Positions 16,795 to 26,346 of a stretch of 64,000 bases of DNA are shown here, piece by piece. A model generated the notes under the pieces. It made no database searches, was not told where the DNA came from, and saw only the letters and a list, made by a program, of their open reading frames with translations. Source of the DNA: an uncultured Pelagibacteraceae bacterium (GTDB lineage: Bacteria; Pseudomonadota; Alphaproteobacteria; Pelagibacterales; Pelagibacteraceae); contig CACLSF010000003.1 in NCBI GenBank assembly GCA_902609535.1, positions 1 through 64,000 of the forward strand. The letters are read 5' to 3'. The first letter of the stretch is position 1. Every line of letters begins with the position of its first letter. A program made the position numbers and the translations under genes.

Positions 16795-17959
16795 TATACT
16801 CGTACTCTTTTATAAAATCTTTTTTTGGATTAATTCCAATTCCTATACTTTCTAATGGGGAAGCAAATCCATCTTTGTCTTTTACTTGATCTAAAATTGA
16901 AAATTTTTCTTCAGCTAGATCTGTAATAAAAATATTTTTTTCAGTGGTATCGAATTCTAACATTGATTTTGTTGGAAATAGTCCTCCTGGCATATCTGGT
17001 AAAGAAGTAAGTAAATGCAGATTTACCGCTACACTTAAAGCTGAACCCCATACATGATTAACAATTGGGATGAAATTAGACTGAGCTAATGCTGATACTT
17101 TTAAATATTCTGTAATTCCACCTAAACCACAAACTTCTGGTTGTGCTATATCAATGCAATTATTTTTAATTAATCGATTCCAGCCATATTTTGTGAACTC
17201 TGCTTCACCACCAGCAATATTTGTTTTTAATTTTTCTTTAAGTTCTTTGTATCCATCATAATCCTCTGGCGCAACGGGTTCTTCAAACCAATAAATTTTC
17301 ATTTCATCTAATCCTCTACCTACATATAAAGCATCGTTTTTATTATATGCATGATTGGCATCGACCATTAGTTTAAAATCATCCCCAATAACTTCTCTTA
17401 CTGCGCTTACTAACTTTAAATCTTCTTTTGGACCTAAACCAACTTTCATCTTCATCGCTTTGAAGTTTTTTTCTTTTATTTGATTGGCTTCTTTTTTGAA
17501 TAATACACATAATTCTTCGACAGATTTTTTTTGCAGCATCATTCCATAACCATAAACTGGAATTTTGTTATTGGTTTTGCCGCCTAATAATTGATAAAGA
17601 GGCAATTTTGCTTTTTTTGCAAGTACATCCCACAATGCTATATCAATTCCTGATAATGCCTGAATAGGCATTCCTTTCTGGCCACTATCTCTGAGTAAAT
17701 TATAAACTTTATGCCAGATATATTCTTTATTAATTGGATCTTCTCCAATTATTAAAGGCTGTATTACTCTTTCTACAATATATTTGTTAGCGAGAGCTAT
17801 ATTTCCAGGGCCAAAACATTCTCCCCAACCCGTAATACCTTCATCAGTTTCTATCTCTACTAAGTGGGCGGTTCTGTGTTTGTAATATTGCTGAGAATAT
17901 CCTAATTCTTTATCCAACTCATATCTAAGTACATGACTTTTGATTGAGCTGATCTTCAC
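16787..17959 (-). CDS. Mandelate racemase/muconate lactonizing family sugar-acid dehydratase
   Basis: A 390-residue enolase-superfamily enzyme. Catalytic residues are all visible: Lys170-x-Lys172 (MKMKVG), metal ligands Asp200 (DANHAY), Glu226 (FEEPVAP) and Glu252 (GGEAE), and His302 (NHVWGSA). The Lys/His pair marks the mandelate-racemase subgroup, which includes galactonate, fuconate and galactarate enzymes and galactarolactone cycloisomerase. With the SDR and FAH genes just upstream, dehydration of a 6-deoxy or pentose sugar acid is the best guess; exact substrate unknown. Confidence 0.9.
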   Translation of the reverse strand: MKISSIKSHVLRYELDKELGYSQQYYKHRTAHLVEIETDEGITGWGECFGPGNIALANKYIVERVIQPLIIGEDPINKEYIWHKVYNLLRDSGQKGMPIQALSGIDIALWDVLAKKAKLPLYQLLGGKTNNKIPVYGYGMMLQKKSVEELCVLFKKEANQIKEKNFKAMKMKVGLGPKEDLKLVSAVREVIGDDFKLMVDANHAYNKNDALYVGRGLDEMKIYWFEEPVAPEDYDGYKELKEKLKTNIAGGEAEFTKYGWNRLIKNNCIDIAQPEVCGLGGITEYLKVSALAQSNFIPIVNHVWGSALSVAVNLHLLTSLPDMPGGLFPTKSMLEFDTTEKNIFITDLAEEKFSILDQVKDKDGFASPLESIGIGINPKKDFIKEYEYNG

Positions 17960-17964
17960 AATTA

Positions 17965-18807
17965 TTAAACAGCAACTACTTTAGAGTTCTGCTCTCCTAA
18001 ATTTTCTATAGATAATTTCATTTCATCACCAGCTTTTAAAAATACTTGAGGCTTTCTTCCCATGCCTACTCCTGGGGGAGTTCCTGTAGTTATAATATCT
18101 CCAGGTTGTAATGACATGAATTTACTCACATAAGATACAATGATATCTACATTAAAAATCATAGTACTTGTATTTCCTGTTTGCATTCTTTCGCCATTTA
18201 CATCCAACATCATCTTTAAATTATTAATATCTTTAATTTCATCCTTAGTTACTAGATAAGGCCCAGTAGGTCCGTAAGTGTCATGAGACTTTCCTTTAAC
18301 CCATTGTCCCATTTTTTCAATTTGCCATTCTCGTTCACTAACATCGTTTACTAAACAATATCCTAAAATATGATCTTGTGATTGACTTTCAGAAATATGT
18401 TTTACTTCTTTTCCAATTACAATTCCAAGTTCAACTTCCCAATCTAGTTTTTTTGATCCAGACACAATTTCTACATCGTCATTTGGACCACACATTGAAC
18501 TTGTAGCTTTCATAAACATTATTGGTTCTTTAGGAATATCAGCACCAACTTCAGCTGCATGATCTGAATAATTAAGTCCTATTGCCACAAATTTTCCAGG
18601 ACTTGCAATACATGAACCTACTCTTTCATTAGTTGAAAGTTCAGGCAGACTTGATGTGTCTGCGCCTTGAATTTTTGAAATCGTCTCAAAATTTAAATTA
18701 TCTGGGTTTAAATCATTTATATGAGAACTGATGTCTCTTATTTTTCCATCTGCGTCTAAAATTGCTGGTTTTTCTTTTCCTTTTTCTCCTACTCTTAATA
18801 GTTTCAT
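17965..18807 (-). CDS. Fumarylacetoacetate hydrolase family protein, likely 2,4-diketo-3-deoxy sugar-acid hydrolase
   Basis: A 280-residue FAH-family enzyme. Metal ligands Glu124, Glu126 (WEVELGIVIG) and Asp155 (VNDVSERE) are present, as is the C-terminal TTGTPPGVGMG loop. The protein resembles the hydrolase that cleaves 2,4-diketo-3-deoxy-L-fuconate to pyruvate and lactate in the non-phosphorylating L-fucose/L-rhamnose routes. The BDH2-like dehydrogenase encoded directly before it would supply that diketo acid. This pair is the best clue to the operon's purpose. Confidence 0.88.
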   Translation of the reverse strand: MKLLRVGEKGKEKPAILDADGKIRDISSHINDLNPDNLNFETISKIQGADTSSLPELSTNERVGSCIASPGKFVAIGLNYSDHAAEVGADIPKEPIMFMKATSSMCGPNDDVEIVSGSKKLDWEVELGIVIGKEVKHISESQSQDHILGYCLVNDVSEREWQIEKMGQWVKGKSHDTYGPTGPYLVTKDEIKDINNLKMMLDVNGERMQTGNTSTMIFNVDIIVSYVSKFMSLQPGDIITTGTPPGVGMGRKPQVFLKAGDEMKLSIENLGEQNSKVVAV

Positions 18808-18823
18808 TGTTTCTCCTTTGTAT

Positions 18824-19567
18824 TTAAATTGTCATTCCACCATCAACAGAAAATGTATTTCCTGTTGTAAATGTTGATTCATCACCAGCTAAATAAATAG
18901 CCATAGAAGCAATTTCTTCAGCTGTTCCCAGTCTTCCCATAGGTTGTCTTGCTATAAAATCTTTCTTAGCTTGAACAGGATCTGGACTTTGGTTTACTCT
19001 ATCTTGCCACGAAGGAGAAAAAACAGTCCCAGGTGCTATTGAATTACATCTAATATTTTGTTTTACAAAATCTGAAGCTATAGACTTAGTTAATCCAATA
19101 ATTGCAGCTTTTGAAGCACCATAAACAAATCTGTTTGGCAAACCTTTTAAGCTGGATGCTATAGAAGAAACATTGATTATACTTCCACCATTTTGCTTAA
19201 CCATCAGTGGTAAAATTGCTTTGCACATGAAATACATAGATTTAATATTTACATCAAACGAAAAATCCCAGTCTTTTTCTTCACAATCTAAAATTGTTCC
19301 ATGATGAACAAATCCAACTGCATTAAATAGAACATTCACTTCATCAAGTGTTTTAACAAATTCTAATATTGCATTGTTATCTGTGGAATCTAATGTCTTT
19401 ACTTTAATATTAGGATATTCTTTATTTAAATCAGCTAAAGTTTTATCATTCAAATCTGTTGCTATTACATGGGCCCCCTCATTATGAAAAGCAATTGCTG
19501 TAGCTTTTCCAATTCCTTGACCTGCTGCTGTAACTACAATTTTTTTACCTTCTAGTCTTTCACTCAT
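18824..19567 (-). CDS. SDR dehydrogenase, BDH2/2-keto-3-deoxy-L-fuconate dehydrogenase type
   Basis: A 247-residue classical SDR. The NAD site is TAAGQGIG (residues 13-20) with Asp38 favouring NAD; the active site has Ser134/135 and Tyr149-x-x-x-Lys153 (YGASK). The stretch FNAVGFVHHGTILDCEEKDW is nearly that of human BDH2/DHRS6, whose bacterial relatives oxidise 2-keto-3-deoxy-L-fuconate. Its start overlaps the GarR-like stop by 4 bases. Confidence 0.9.
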   Translation of the reverse strand: MSERLEGKKIVVTAAGQGIGKATAIAFHNEGAHVIATDLNDKTLADLNKEYPNIKVKTLDSTDNNAILEFVKTLDEVNVLFNAVGFVHHGTILDCEEKDWDFSFDVNIKSMYFMCKAILPLMVKQNGGSIINVSSIASSLKGLPNRFVYGASKAAIIGLTKSIASDFVKQNIRCNSIAPGTVFSPSWQDRVNQSPDPVQAKKDFIARQPMGRLGTAEEIASMAIYLAGDESTFTTGNTFSVDGGMTI

Positions 19568-20436
19568 TTATTATTTATCCTTTCAATTTCTTTATAAAGT
19601 GAACTATGGTCTATTTCACCATGTCCATTTTCAACAAGAGATTTATACATTTCTTTAACCAAATTTGAAATAGGTAAATGAGTATTATAATTATTGGCAC
19701 ATTCTAAGATATTATTCATATCTTTTAAATGAACTGATGTTCTACCTTTTGGAGTAAAATCTTTATTGATCATTCTTTTTCCATGTGTCTGTAGAACTTT
19801 GCTATCTGCCCATCCACCTGACAAAGCTTTGATCATTTTATTTGGATCTGCTCCAGCTTTTTCACAAAGAGTAACAGCCTCTGCAACAGCACCAATTGTT
19901 AAACCAACTATGATTTGATTTGCTAATTTTGAAACTTGTCCACTTCCAATTGGACCGACTAATGTTGGGTTACCCATTTTTTTTAAAATATCAAATGCAT
20001 CGTCAAAAATATTTTGCTCTCCCCCAACCATTATAGCTAACGAGGCTTCCTCTGCACCAATTGTTCCTCCAGATACAGGTGCGTCCAAATAATTTATATT
20101 TTTTAATTTTAAATTATTACCATGTTTAGTTGCTGTAGTTGGTTTAACTGAACTCATATCAATAACTATGGCACCAGATTTTAAGCTTTTTGTAAAATCA
20201 TCATTATTCATCACCTCATCAACAGCAGTATCATCTGTTAACATTGTGATAACAATATCACTTCCATCCACAGCATCTTTTAACGTATTTGAAATTTTTG
20301 CACCGAATTCTTTTAGCGGCTCTGCTTTATTTTTTGATCTATTGAATGCCGTCAAATTGTATCCAGCTTTTAGGATATTTTTAGACATTGGCAGGCCCAT
20401 CAGGCCTATGCCTATAAAACCTATTTTTTTTGTCAT
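19564..20436 (-). CDS. 3-hydroxyisobutyrate dehydrogenase family, GarR-like
   Basis: A 290-residue beta-hydroxyacid dehydrogenase. The N-terminal Rossmann motif is GFIGIGLMG (residues 6-14), the substrate loop LDAPVSGGTIGAEE (118-130), and catalytic Lys170 lies in GSGQVSKLANQ. The pattern favours tartronate-semialdehyde reductase (GarR/GlxR) over valine catabolism. In a sugar-acid operon it would reduce tartronate semialdehyde or oxidise a related 3-hydroxyacid. It abuts the DctM gene. Confidence 0.9.
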   Translation of the reverse strand: MTKKIGFIGIGLMGLPMSKNILKAGYNLTAFNRSKNKAEPLKEFGAKISNTLKDAVDGSDIVITMLTDDTAVDEVMNNDDFTKSLKSGAIVIDMSSVKPTTATKHGNNLKLKNINYLDAPVSGGTIGAEEASLAIMVGGEQNIFDDAFDILKKMGNPTLVGPIGSGQVSKLANQIIVGLTIGAVAEAVTLCEKAGADPNKMIKALSGGWADSKVLQTHGKRMINKDFTPKGRTSVHLKDMNNILECANNYNTHLPISNLVKEMYKSLVENGHGEIDHSSLYKEIERINNK

Positions 20437-21759
20437 TTATTTTTTAGGTACGAATTCGTGGAAATTTTGTGTCATCACTTCTGGAAAGAACATTACACAA
20501 GCTAAAACAATCAATTGGATTACTACAAAAGGAGCAAATCCTCTAAAAATATCTGTTAATGAAATATGAGGAGGTGCTACAGATTTTAAATAAAAAGCTG
20601 CTGGACCGAAAGGAGGACTTAAAAATGAGACTTGCATATTAACACAGAACAGTATTCCAAACCAAATAGGATCAAAACCAAGTGCGAGAACTATTGGTAA
20701 AAATACTGGCATTGCTAACAAAACAATTCCAACCCAATCCATAAAAGCACCCATTATCAAAAACATTACTTGCATCATAAATATTAAATACATTGGTTTT
20801 AGATCATATGCTAAAATCGTTTCAGCCACATAAGTTGGTCCACCTGCTAAAGAATAAGCTCCAGCTAAAACTGTAGCTCCAAAAGTAATGGTTAAAATAG
20901 TACCTGAGGCTTTAAAAGTTCTAACCAATGCATCTTTAAATAAAAACCACGTTAATTCTTTTCTCGCAAATATTATAATTAATGTAGCAACTACACCCAT
21001 TCCAGCTGCTTCTGTGATACCTGTTATTCCAGAATAAATTGATCCTAAAACTATTATTACAATTCCAATTGGTGGTAAAAGGCCTGGAAGGTAAGACATT
21101 TTTTCTTTTAAAGTTAAAGCTGGTTCATCGCTTAGTGGGGCTAGATGTGGTTGTAATCTTGTTCGTATAAGAATGTATGTAATTATCAAACCTGAAATCA
21201 TTAAACCTGGAACAATAGCTTCTTGGAACAACATCGTAATCGAAGTTTCTGTTGTTAGTCCATAAATAATTAGAACAATAGATGGAGGTATCATTGTACC
21301 CAATGAACCTGATGCACAAATAATACCAATAGACATGTCTTGATCATATTTTAATCTCAACATCTGAGGCAGTGCTATTAATCCCAATAAAACTATTTCT
21401 CCTCCTATAATTCCACTCATCGCAGCCATAATTGTTGCCATGATTGCAGTTACAACACCTACCCCTCCCCTAGTTTTTCTTAACCAAGCATTTAATGCAT
21501 CATATAAATCTCTCGCAATGTTTGAGCGTTCAAGTAAGGAGGCCATAAATATAAATAACGGAACAGATAAAAATGAATACGTTACAACAAGAGAATAATA
21601 TCTTGAAAGTAAAATTCCTAATGCATGTTCACCAATGTATAAAAATACAAGTACTGCCCCCATAAAACCTGAGGCAAAGCCCATTGGAACACCAATGGCT
21701 ATAAGAGCTAGCAATCCAACAATAAGTATTATCGAGAGTGTTCCTATTTCAAATTCCAT
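20437..21759 (-). CDS. dctM: TRAP transporter large permease DctM
   Basis: A 440-residue polytopic permease with about 12 helices, the DctM large subunit. Family features include the GVPMGFASGF start, SVPLFIFMASLLERS, GIICASGSLGTMIPPSI and the DWVGIVLLAMPVFLPI segment. It uses the sodium gradient to import an organic acid given by DctP. It follows DctQ by one base, and a GarR-like gene follows directly. Confidence 0.95.
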   Translation of the reverse strand: MEFEIGTLSIILIVGLLALIAIGVPMGFASGFMGAVLVFLYIGEHALGILLSRYYSLVVTYSFLSVPLFIFMASLLERSNIARDLYDALNAWLRKTRGGVGVVTAIMATIMAAMSGIIGGEIVLLGLIALPQMLRLKYDQDMSIGIICASGSLGTMIPPSIVLIIYGLTTETSITMLFQEAIVPGLMISGLIITYILIRTRLQPHLAPLSDEPALTLKEKMSYLPGLLPPIGIVIIVLGSIYSGITGITEAAGMGVVATLIIIFARKELTWFLFKDALVRTFKASGTILTITFGATVLAGAYSLAGGPTYVAETILAYDLKPMYLIFMMQVMFLIMGAFMDWVGIVLLAMPVFLPIVLALGFDPIWFGILFCVNMQVSFLSPPFGPAAFYLKSVAPPHISLTDIFRGFAPFVVIQLIVLACVMFFPEVMTQNFHEFVPKK

Positions 21760-21760
21760 A

Positions 21761-22351
21761 TTATTCTAAATCTTTAGCGGGATCGTATTGTCTTTCTTTA
21801 GGATTTCTCCAATCAATTATTAAATTGTTAATAGACTGAAGTGCAATAAGAAATACACATATAAGTGTAAGTGGTTTCATAGTAGCTGGAATTGGTGGAT
21901 CCCAATACGTTGCAAATCTCTCCCAGTTTACAAATGATCTGTAAGCATCCTCCATACCACCATAAATTACAGCCCCTGCAAAAAGAACAATAACAATAGT
22001 GCTAATTAGATCAAATATTCTTTGTGTCGGTCTACTGACAAAGTCATATAATAACACTATTCTAATGTGGCTTCTCAATCTTGTTGCATATATGCCCCCC
22101 ACTAAATAACATACACCAGCCAACCATAGGCATAACTCATTGGCCCATAAGGTGGGTTTAAATAAGACATATCTCATAAAAATTTCGTACATCATTACAA
22201 GTACTATTACTGGGATTAAATATTTTATTGTATGGCTTAAAAATAAGGAAATTCTATCTATCCAAAATATTGGAAAATCATCTTTGCTTGCAACTTTTTC
22301 ATTTTGCTCTTGTAACTGTTTGTCTTGAATCTCTTTATCATTCATTGGCAA
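21761..22351 (-). CDS. dctQ: TRAP transporter small permease DctQ
   Basis: A 196-residue membrane protein with four helices and a hydrophilic N-terminus. Typical DctQ features are the ILWANELCLWLAG-like segment (KPTLWANELCLWLAGVCYLVGG) split around helix 2, and a loop before helix 3. Partner of DctM. It lies 62 bases after the binding-protein gene; the gap holds a hairpin. Confidence 0.92.
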   Translation of the reverse strand: MPMNDKEIQDKQLQEQNEKVASKDDFPIFWIDRISLFLSHTIKYLIPVIVLVMMYEIFMRYVLFKPTLWANELCLWLAGVCYLVGGIYATRLRSHIRIVLLYDFVSRPTQRIFDLISTIVIVLFAGAVIYGGMEDAYRSFVNWERFATYWDPPIPATMKPLTLICVFLIALQSINNLIIDWRNPKERQYDPAKDLE

Positions 22352-22367
22352 AAAATTTACTTAATAA

Positions 22368-22389
22368 GAAGGGCCTTTTCAGGCCCTTC
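22368..22389 (-). terminator. Intercistronic hairpin between dctP and dctQ
   Basis: A 9-base-pair GC-rich stem (GAAGGGCCT and its complement) with a TTTC loop. On the minus strand it follows the dctP stop by about 24 bases; downstream comes TTATTAAGTAAATTTTTTG, an imperfect T tract. Partial termination or message protection would lift DctP over its permease. Confidence 0.72.
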
Positions 22390-22413
22390 AATATTTTGAT
22401 ATGTTGCTAATAA

Positions 22414-23430
22414 TTATAGGATACCGTTAGCTTTCATGTAAGCTTTATGTATCTCAATAAGAGCAGCAGCTTCAGGAGATTTTTTCTTCCATTCTTCCCA
22501 AGCGCCAAGTGCAGCATTTCTGAACTTAAGTCTATCTTCTCTAGACCAGTCATGAAGAGTAACACCCATAGCATTTAAAGCTTTGACTGCTTCAGCATTT
22601 TTTCTCTCAACTAAACTAGTGATTGTTCTACCGCAGATCTCGATTGCAGCTAACATTGCACCTTGTTCATGAGGCTTTAACTTATTCCAAACTTTTGAAT
22701 TACAAGCTAAGTGGTCTGCTGGCATAGAGTGGAAACCTGGATATGTAGCATATTTGTTTTGCTCATAGTGTCCACCTGCATAGTTTGTAGCTAAAGATGA
22801 ATAATCCGCACCATCAATTAGACCAGTTTGTAAAGCAGTTGGAACTTCACCAAAATCCATCACGATCGGCTTAGCACCTAATGCTGTAAAGATCATACTT
22901 TCCATTCCTGGAGGCGATCTAAATTTAAAGTCTTTGATAGATGCAACATCTGGGATTGGTTTGCTAGATATTAAAGACTCATGTCCTGGTATCCACCAAC
23001 CAATTAAAGTCATTCCATATTTATTGTATAGTGCATCAACAGCTTCTTGAGCTCCTGGGAACTTTAAGAAGTCATATTGTTGATATGGGTTATCATATCC
23101 ACCCATAACGTCACCTGCAAATTGGAATGCAGCATTTTTACCCGTTTGATATCCAGCACCTGTCATATCACAATCAATAATTCCAGTTTGTGCAGAGTTA
23201 AATACCTCAGCAGATTTTCCTGTTACAGATGATGAGTAAAACATTTGTACTTTTAAACTTCCGCCAGAAAACTTTTCAACGTTCTTAGCGAATTGAGCTG
23301 CAACTTCACCATTTGGTGAGCTAGCTGTAAAGTGAGTTTCTATTTTTAGAGTTTTTGCATTTGCAGAACCAAATAAAGTAATAGAAACTACAGCAATAGC
23401 AGCAGTTATTTTTGTTATTAATTTTAACAT
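22414..23430 (-). CDS. dctP: TRAP transporter solute-binding protein DctP
   Basis: A 338-residue periplasmic binding protein with a signal peptide (residues 1-25, ending ANA-K). DctP family motifs include the KIETHFTASSPNGEVAAQF start, a conserved arginine in FKFRSPPG that usually binds the ligand carboxylate, and the FGEVPTALQTGLIDGAD loop. The ligand should be a carboxylate, most likely the sugar acid or keto acid used by the neighbouring enzymes. Confidence 0.94.
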   Translation of the reverse strand: MLKLITKITAAIAVVSITLFGSANAKTLKIETHFTASSPNGEVAAQFAKNVEKFSGGSLKVQMFYSSSVTGKSAEVFNSAQTGIIDCDMTGAGYQTGKNAAFQFAGDVMGGYDNPYQQYDFLKFPGAQEAVDALYNKYGMTLIGWWIPGHESLISSKPIPDVASIKDFKFRSPPGMESMIFTALGAKPIVMDFGEVPTALQTGLIDGADYSSLATNYAGGHYEQNKYATYPGFHSMPADHLACNSKVWNKLKPHEQGAMLAAIEICGRTITSLVERKNAEAVKALNAMGVTLHDWSREDRLKFRNAALGAWEEWKKKSPEAAALIEIHKAYMKANGIL

Positions 23431-23445
23431 TATTTTCCCTCTCGG

Positions 23446-23471
23446 TTATGTTTTTTTAAATTTAAACATAA
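23446..23471 (-). promoter_or_regulatory. Inverted repeat upstream of dctP
   Basis: TTATGTTT (23446-23453) and AAACATAA (23464-23471) form an inverted repeat with a 10-base AT spacer, 16 bases upstream of the dctP ATG. It could be an operator or a leader hairpin. No matching regulator gene is seen in the window. Confidence 0.4.
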
Positions 23472-23554
23472 AGAGAAAAAAAATTCAAATAAAAGAGGGA
23501 AATAAATTTCTTAAGATAATTAGTTTATATAATTGCAACTAAAAGTTGTATTGT

Positions 23555-24523
23555 TTATACAACTTCTGACAAAAGAGGTTTTTGAGAGAAAAAACATTTT
23601 ATATTATCTACAGCTAACATACTCATAGCCAATCTAGTTTCATGTGTCGCACTTCCTACATGAGGAAGAACAAAACAATTTTCTAACTCTAAATATCTTT
23701 TATCAAGGTTAGGTTCATTATTAAACACATCTAATCCAGCTCCATAGATTTTTTTATTTTGCAAGGCTTCAATCAGAGCATCATCATCTACAGTTGATCC
23801 TCTCGAAGTATTTATGAAAACTGAATGTTTTGGAAATAGTTTTAAAATTTCTGAATTAATTATATTTTTAGTTTCCGCTGTGGCAGGAGTATGTAAGCTT
23901 ACATAATCGCAATTAGGTAGCATTGATTTTAAATCAGGGTAATAAGTTGCATCTTTTTCAAGATCATTAGATAACTTATTTCTATTGTAATAAACTATTT
24001 TCATTTTAAACGATCTAGCTCTGTCAGCAACTATTTGTCCGATCCTTCCCATTCCTATTATACCTAAAGTTTTTCCTGTAATTTCATTACCAACCATTAG
24101 TTTAGTAATGTCTGGTCTATGATCTTTCCACTTATTTGACTTAACTAGATTATAAGCCTCACCAATTCTTCTAGACGATGCTAAAATTAAAAGGATTGTT
24201 ATTTCTGCTACAGCATCGTTTAATACATTTGGCGTATTTGAAACTTTGATATTTTTTTCTTTAGCTGATTGTGTATGGATATTGTCGTATCCAACTCCAA
24301 CATGACCAATAATTTTTAATTTTCCATTTAAACTATCAAAAAAATTTTTATCTAATTTATCAAAACTTGTAGATATTAAACCATCATATTCATTAGAAAG
24401 TTTTATTAATTCCTCATATGTATAAGGTTTGTCTTCTAAATTAAGAGTTACATCAAATTCTTTTTTTAATATTTGTTCAGCACCATCAGAAATTTTTCGA
24501 GAAACTAAAATTTTTGGTTTCAT
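23555..24523 (-). CDS. D-isomer-specific 2-hydroxyacid dehydrogenase (glyoxylate reductase-like)
   Basis: A 322-residue NAD(P)-dependent dehydrogenase. The Rossmann motif is GIIGMGRIG, and the catalytic triad Arg (NTSRGSTVDD), Glu (FNNEP) and His (PHVGSATHE) is complete. HVGVGYDNI near the N-terminal domain is typical of glyoxylate/hydroxypyruvate reductases. It likely reduces a small 2-keto acid arising from sugar-acid breakdown. It lies next to the XylD-like gene with no gap and 124 bases before dctP. Confidence 0.9.
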   Translation of the reverse strand: MKPKILVSRKISDGAEQILKKEFDVTLNLEDKPYTYEELIKLSNEYDGLISTSFDKLDKNFFDSLNGKLKIIGHVGVGYDNIHTQSAKEKNIKVSNTPNVLNDAVAEITILLILASSRRIGEAYNLVKSNKWKDHRPDITKLMVGNEITGKTLGIIGMGRIGQIVADRARSFKMKIVYYNRNKLSNDLEKDATYYPDLKSMLPNCDYVSLHTPATAETKNIINSEILKLFPKHSVFINTSRGSTVDDDALIEALQNKKIYGAGLDVFNNEPNLDKRYLELENCFVLPHVGSATHETRLAMSMLAVDNIKCFFSQKPLLSEVV

Positions 24524-26299
24524 CTAATGAGAGTTTCTTAGAACACCTTTTGTTTTAGTGATATCTAAATATTGATCTCTTGACATAATACATGCACCGT
24601 CTTCAAGTTGACCAACATTTGATCTAGAAATTTCTTGCCAAGGAGTTTGATTTGTAAGTTTTTTAATTTTTTTGTTTTTTCTTCTTTTGATAAATTCAGA
24701 CTTAGTAATTTGAAGGTCTACTCTTCTTTTATTTAGATCTATTGTCATTTTGTCTCCAGTTTTAACAATTGCTAAATCACCGCCAACAGCGGATTCTGGT
24801 GATACATGAAGTATAGATGGACTTTCTGAAGTACCACTTTGTCTTCCATCTCCAAGAGTTGGAAGTGCATTAATACCTTTTTTTAATAATCTGTCTGGTG
24901 GCTGCATATTAACTACTTCGGCTGAACCTGGATATCCAACAGGGCCACAGCCTCTTATTATTAAAATAGAATTTTCATCTATTTTAAGTTTCTTGCTATT
25001 AATCCTGTCATGATAATCCTCTGGACCTTCAAAAACTACTGCTTTTCCTTTAAAAACGTTTGGATGTTTAGGGTTTGATAAGTATCTATCTCTAAATTCT
25101 TTACTAATTACTGAAGTTTTCATAATTGCTGATGAAAAGAAATTTCCTTTCATAACTAAGAATCCAGCCTTAGCAGTTAAGCTATCTTTAAATGTTTTAA
25201 TTACATTCCTATCTACATTAACTTTTTTTCTTAAATTCTGGGCAACTGTTTTGCCAGTAACAGTAAGTAAGTTTTGGTGAATTTTTTTGTGCTTCATTAA
25301 TTCTTTCATGATTGCTGGAATTCCACCTGCTCTATAAAAACCTTCCATTAAATGTTCTCCAGCAGGTTGACAGTTTGCTAATAAAGGTATTTTGTGTCCA
25401 AGCTTTTGCCAATTAGACAAATCAAATTTTACACCCATGTGTTTAGCAATCGCAATTAAATGTGTGGTACAATTACTAGAAGCTCCTATAGCACTTGCAA
25501 CTATGACTGCATTTTCAAATGCTTTCTTTGTCATAATTTTAGAAGGTGTTAAATCTTCGTGAACCATTTTTACAATTCTGGATCCTGTCTCAAAAGAAAT
25601 TTGTTCTCTTTCTCGATATGGAGCTGGTATTACTGCACACCCAGGTAAAGACATTCCTAATGCTTCTGCAACAGAATTCATTGAAGAAGCAGTTCCCATT
25701 GTATTACAATGACCAGGGCTTGGTGCAGATGCTGCTGCCATATCCATAAATTCTTCGTAATTAATTTCTCCTTTGGCATGCAATCTTCTTGCTTCCCAAA
25801 TTATCGTTCCTGAACCAGCTTTCTTTCCTTTATAATTTCCATCAAGCATTGGACCGCCGGATAAAACAATTGCAGGAATATTAACTGTTGCAGCCGCCAT
25901 TAAAGCTGCTGGAGTTGTCTTATCACATCCTGTAGTAAGTATAACTCCATCAAGTGGGTACCCATAAAGTACCTCTACTAATGATAAGTATGATAAATTT
26001 CTATCCAACATGGCAGTTGGTTTCTTGCCAGTTTCTTGGATTGGATGGGTGGGGAATTCCATCGGAATACCGCCTGCTCTTCTAATTCCATCTTTAATTC
26101 TTTTGCTAAGTGATAAAAAGTGTCTATTACATGGGGATAAATCACTTCCTGATTGCGCAATACCAATAATCGGATTTCCTGATTGAAGTTCTTCTCTTGT
26201 AAGACCATAATTTAGATATCTTTCTAAATACATAGCAGTCATCCCTGGGTCTTTAGGGTCATCAAACCATTGTTTGCTTCTTAAATTCTTCTTTTTCAT
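24524..26299 (-). CDS. IlvD/Edd family pentonate dehydratase (XylD/AraC type)
   Basis: A 591-residue dehydratase that closely follows D-xylonate/L-arabonate dehydratases in length and in segments such as TAMYLERYLNYG, LSPCNRH, TTGCDKTTPAALM and GHCNTMGTASSMN. Cys57, Cys125 and Cys198 match the three iron-sulfur-cluster ligands. It removes water from a sugar acid to give a 2-keto-3-deoxy acid. First gene of the minus-strand operon; it diverges from the UxaA-type gene across 47 bases that must hold both promoters. Confidence 0.93.
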   Translation of the reverse strand: MKKKNLRSKQWFDDPKDPGMTAMYLERYLNYGLTREELQSGNPIIGIAQSGSDLSPCNRHFLSLSKRIKDGIRRAGGIPMEFPTHPIQETGKKPTAMLDRNLSYLSLVEVLYGYPLDGVILTTGCDKTTPAALMAAATVNIPAIVLSGGPMLDGNYKGKKAGSGTIIWEARRLHAKGEINYEEFMDMAAASAPSPGHCNTMGTASSMNSVAEALGMSLPGCAVIPAPYREREQISFETGSRIVKMVHEDLTPSKIMTKKAFENAVIVASAIGASSNCTTHLIAIAKHMGVKFDLSNWQKLGHKIPLLANCQPAGEHLMEGFYRAGGIPAIMKELMKHKKIHQNLLTVTGKTVAQNLRKKVNVDRNVIKTFKDSLTAKAGFLVMKGNFFSSAIMKTSVISKEFRDRYLSNPKHPNVFKGKAVVFEGPEDYHDRINSKKLKIDENSILIIRGCGPVGYPGSAEVVNMQPPDRLLKKGINALPTLGDGRQSGTSESPSILHVSPESAVGGDLAIVKTGDKMTIDLNKRRVDLQITKSEFIKRRKNKKIKKLTNQTPWQEISRSNVGQLEDGACIMSRDQYLDITKTKGVLRNSH

Positions 26300-26346
26300 T
26301 AATTTTTAAATTATATTATATTGGTTTATAAAACTTATATTGAAAA

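Noticed and set aside
21125-21319. 64-codon minus-strand frame inside dctM
   Set aside because: Shadow of the conserved dctM gene in another frame.
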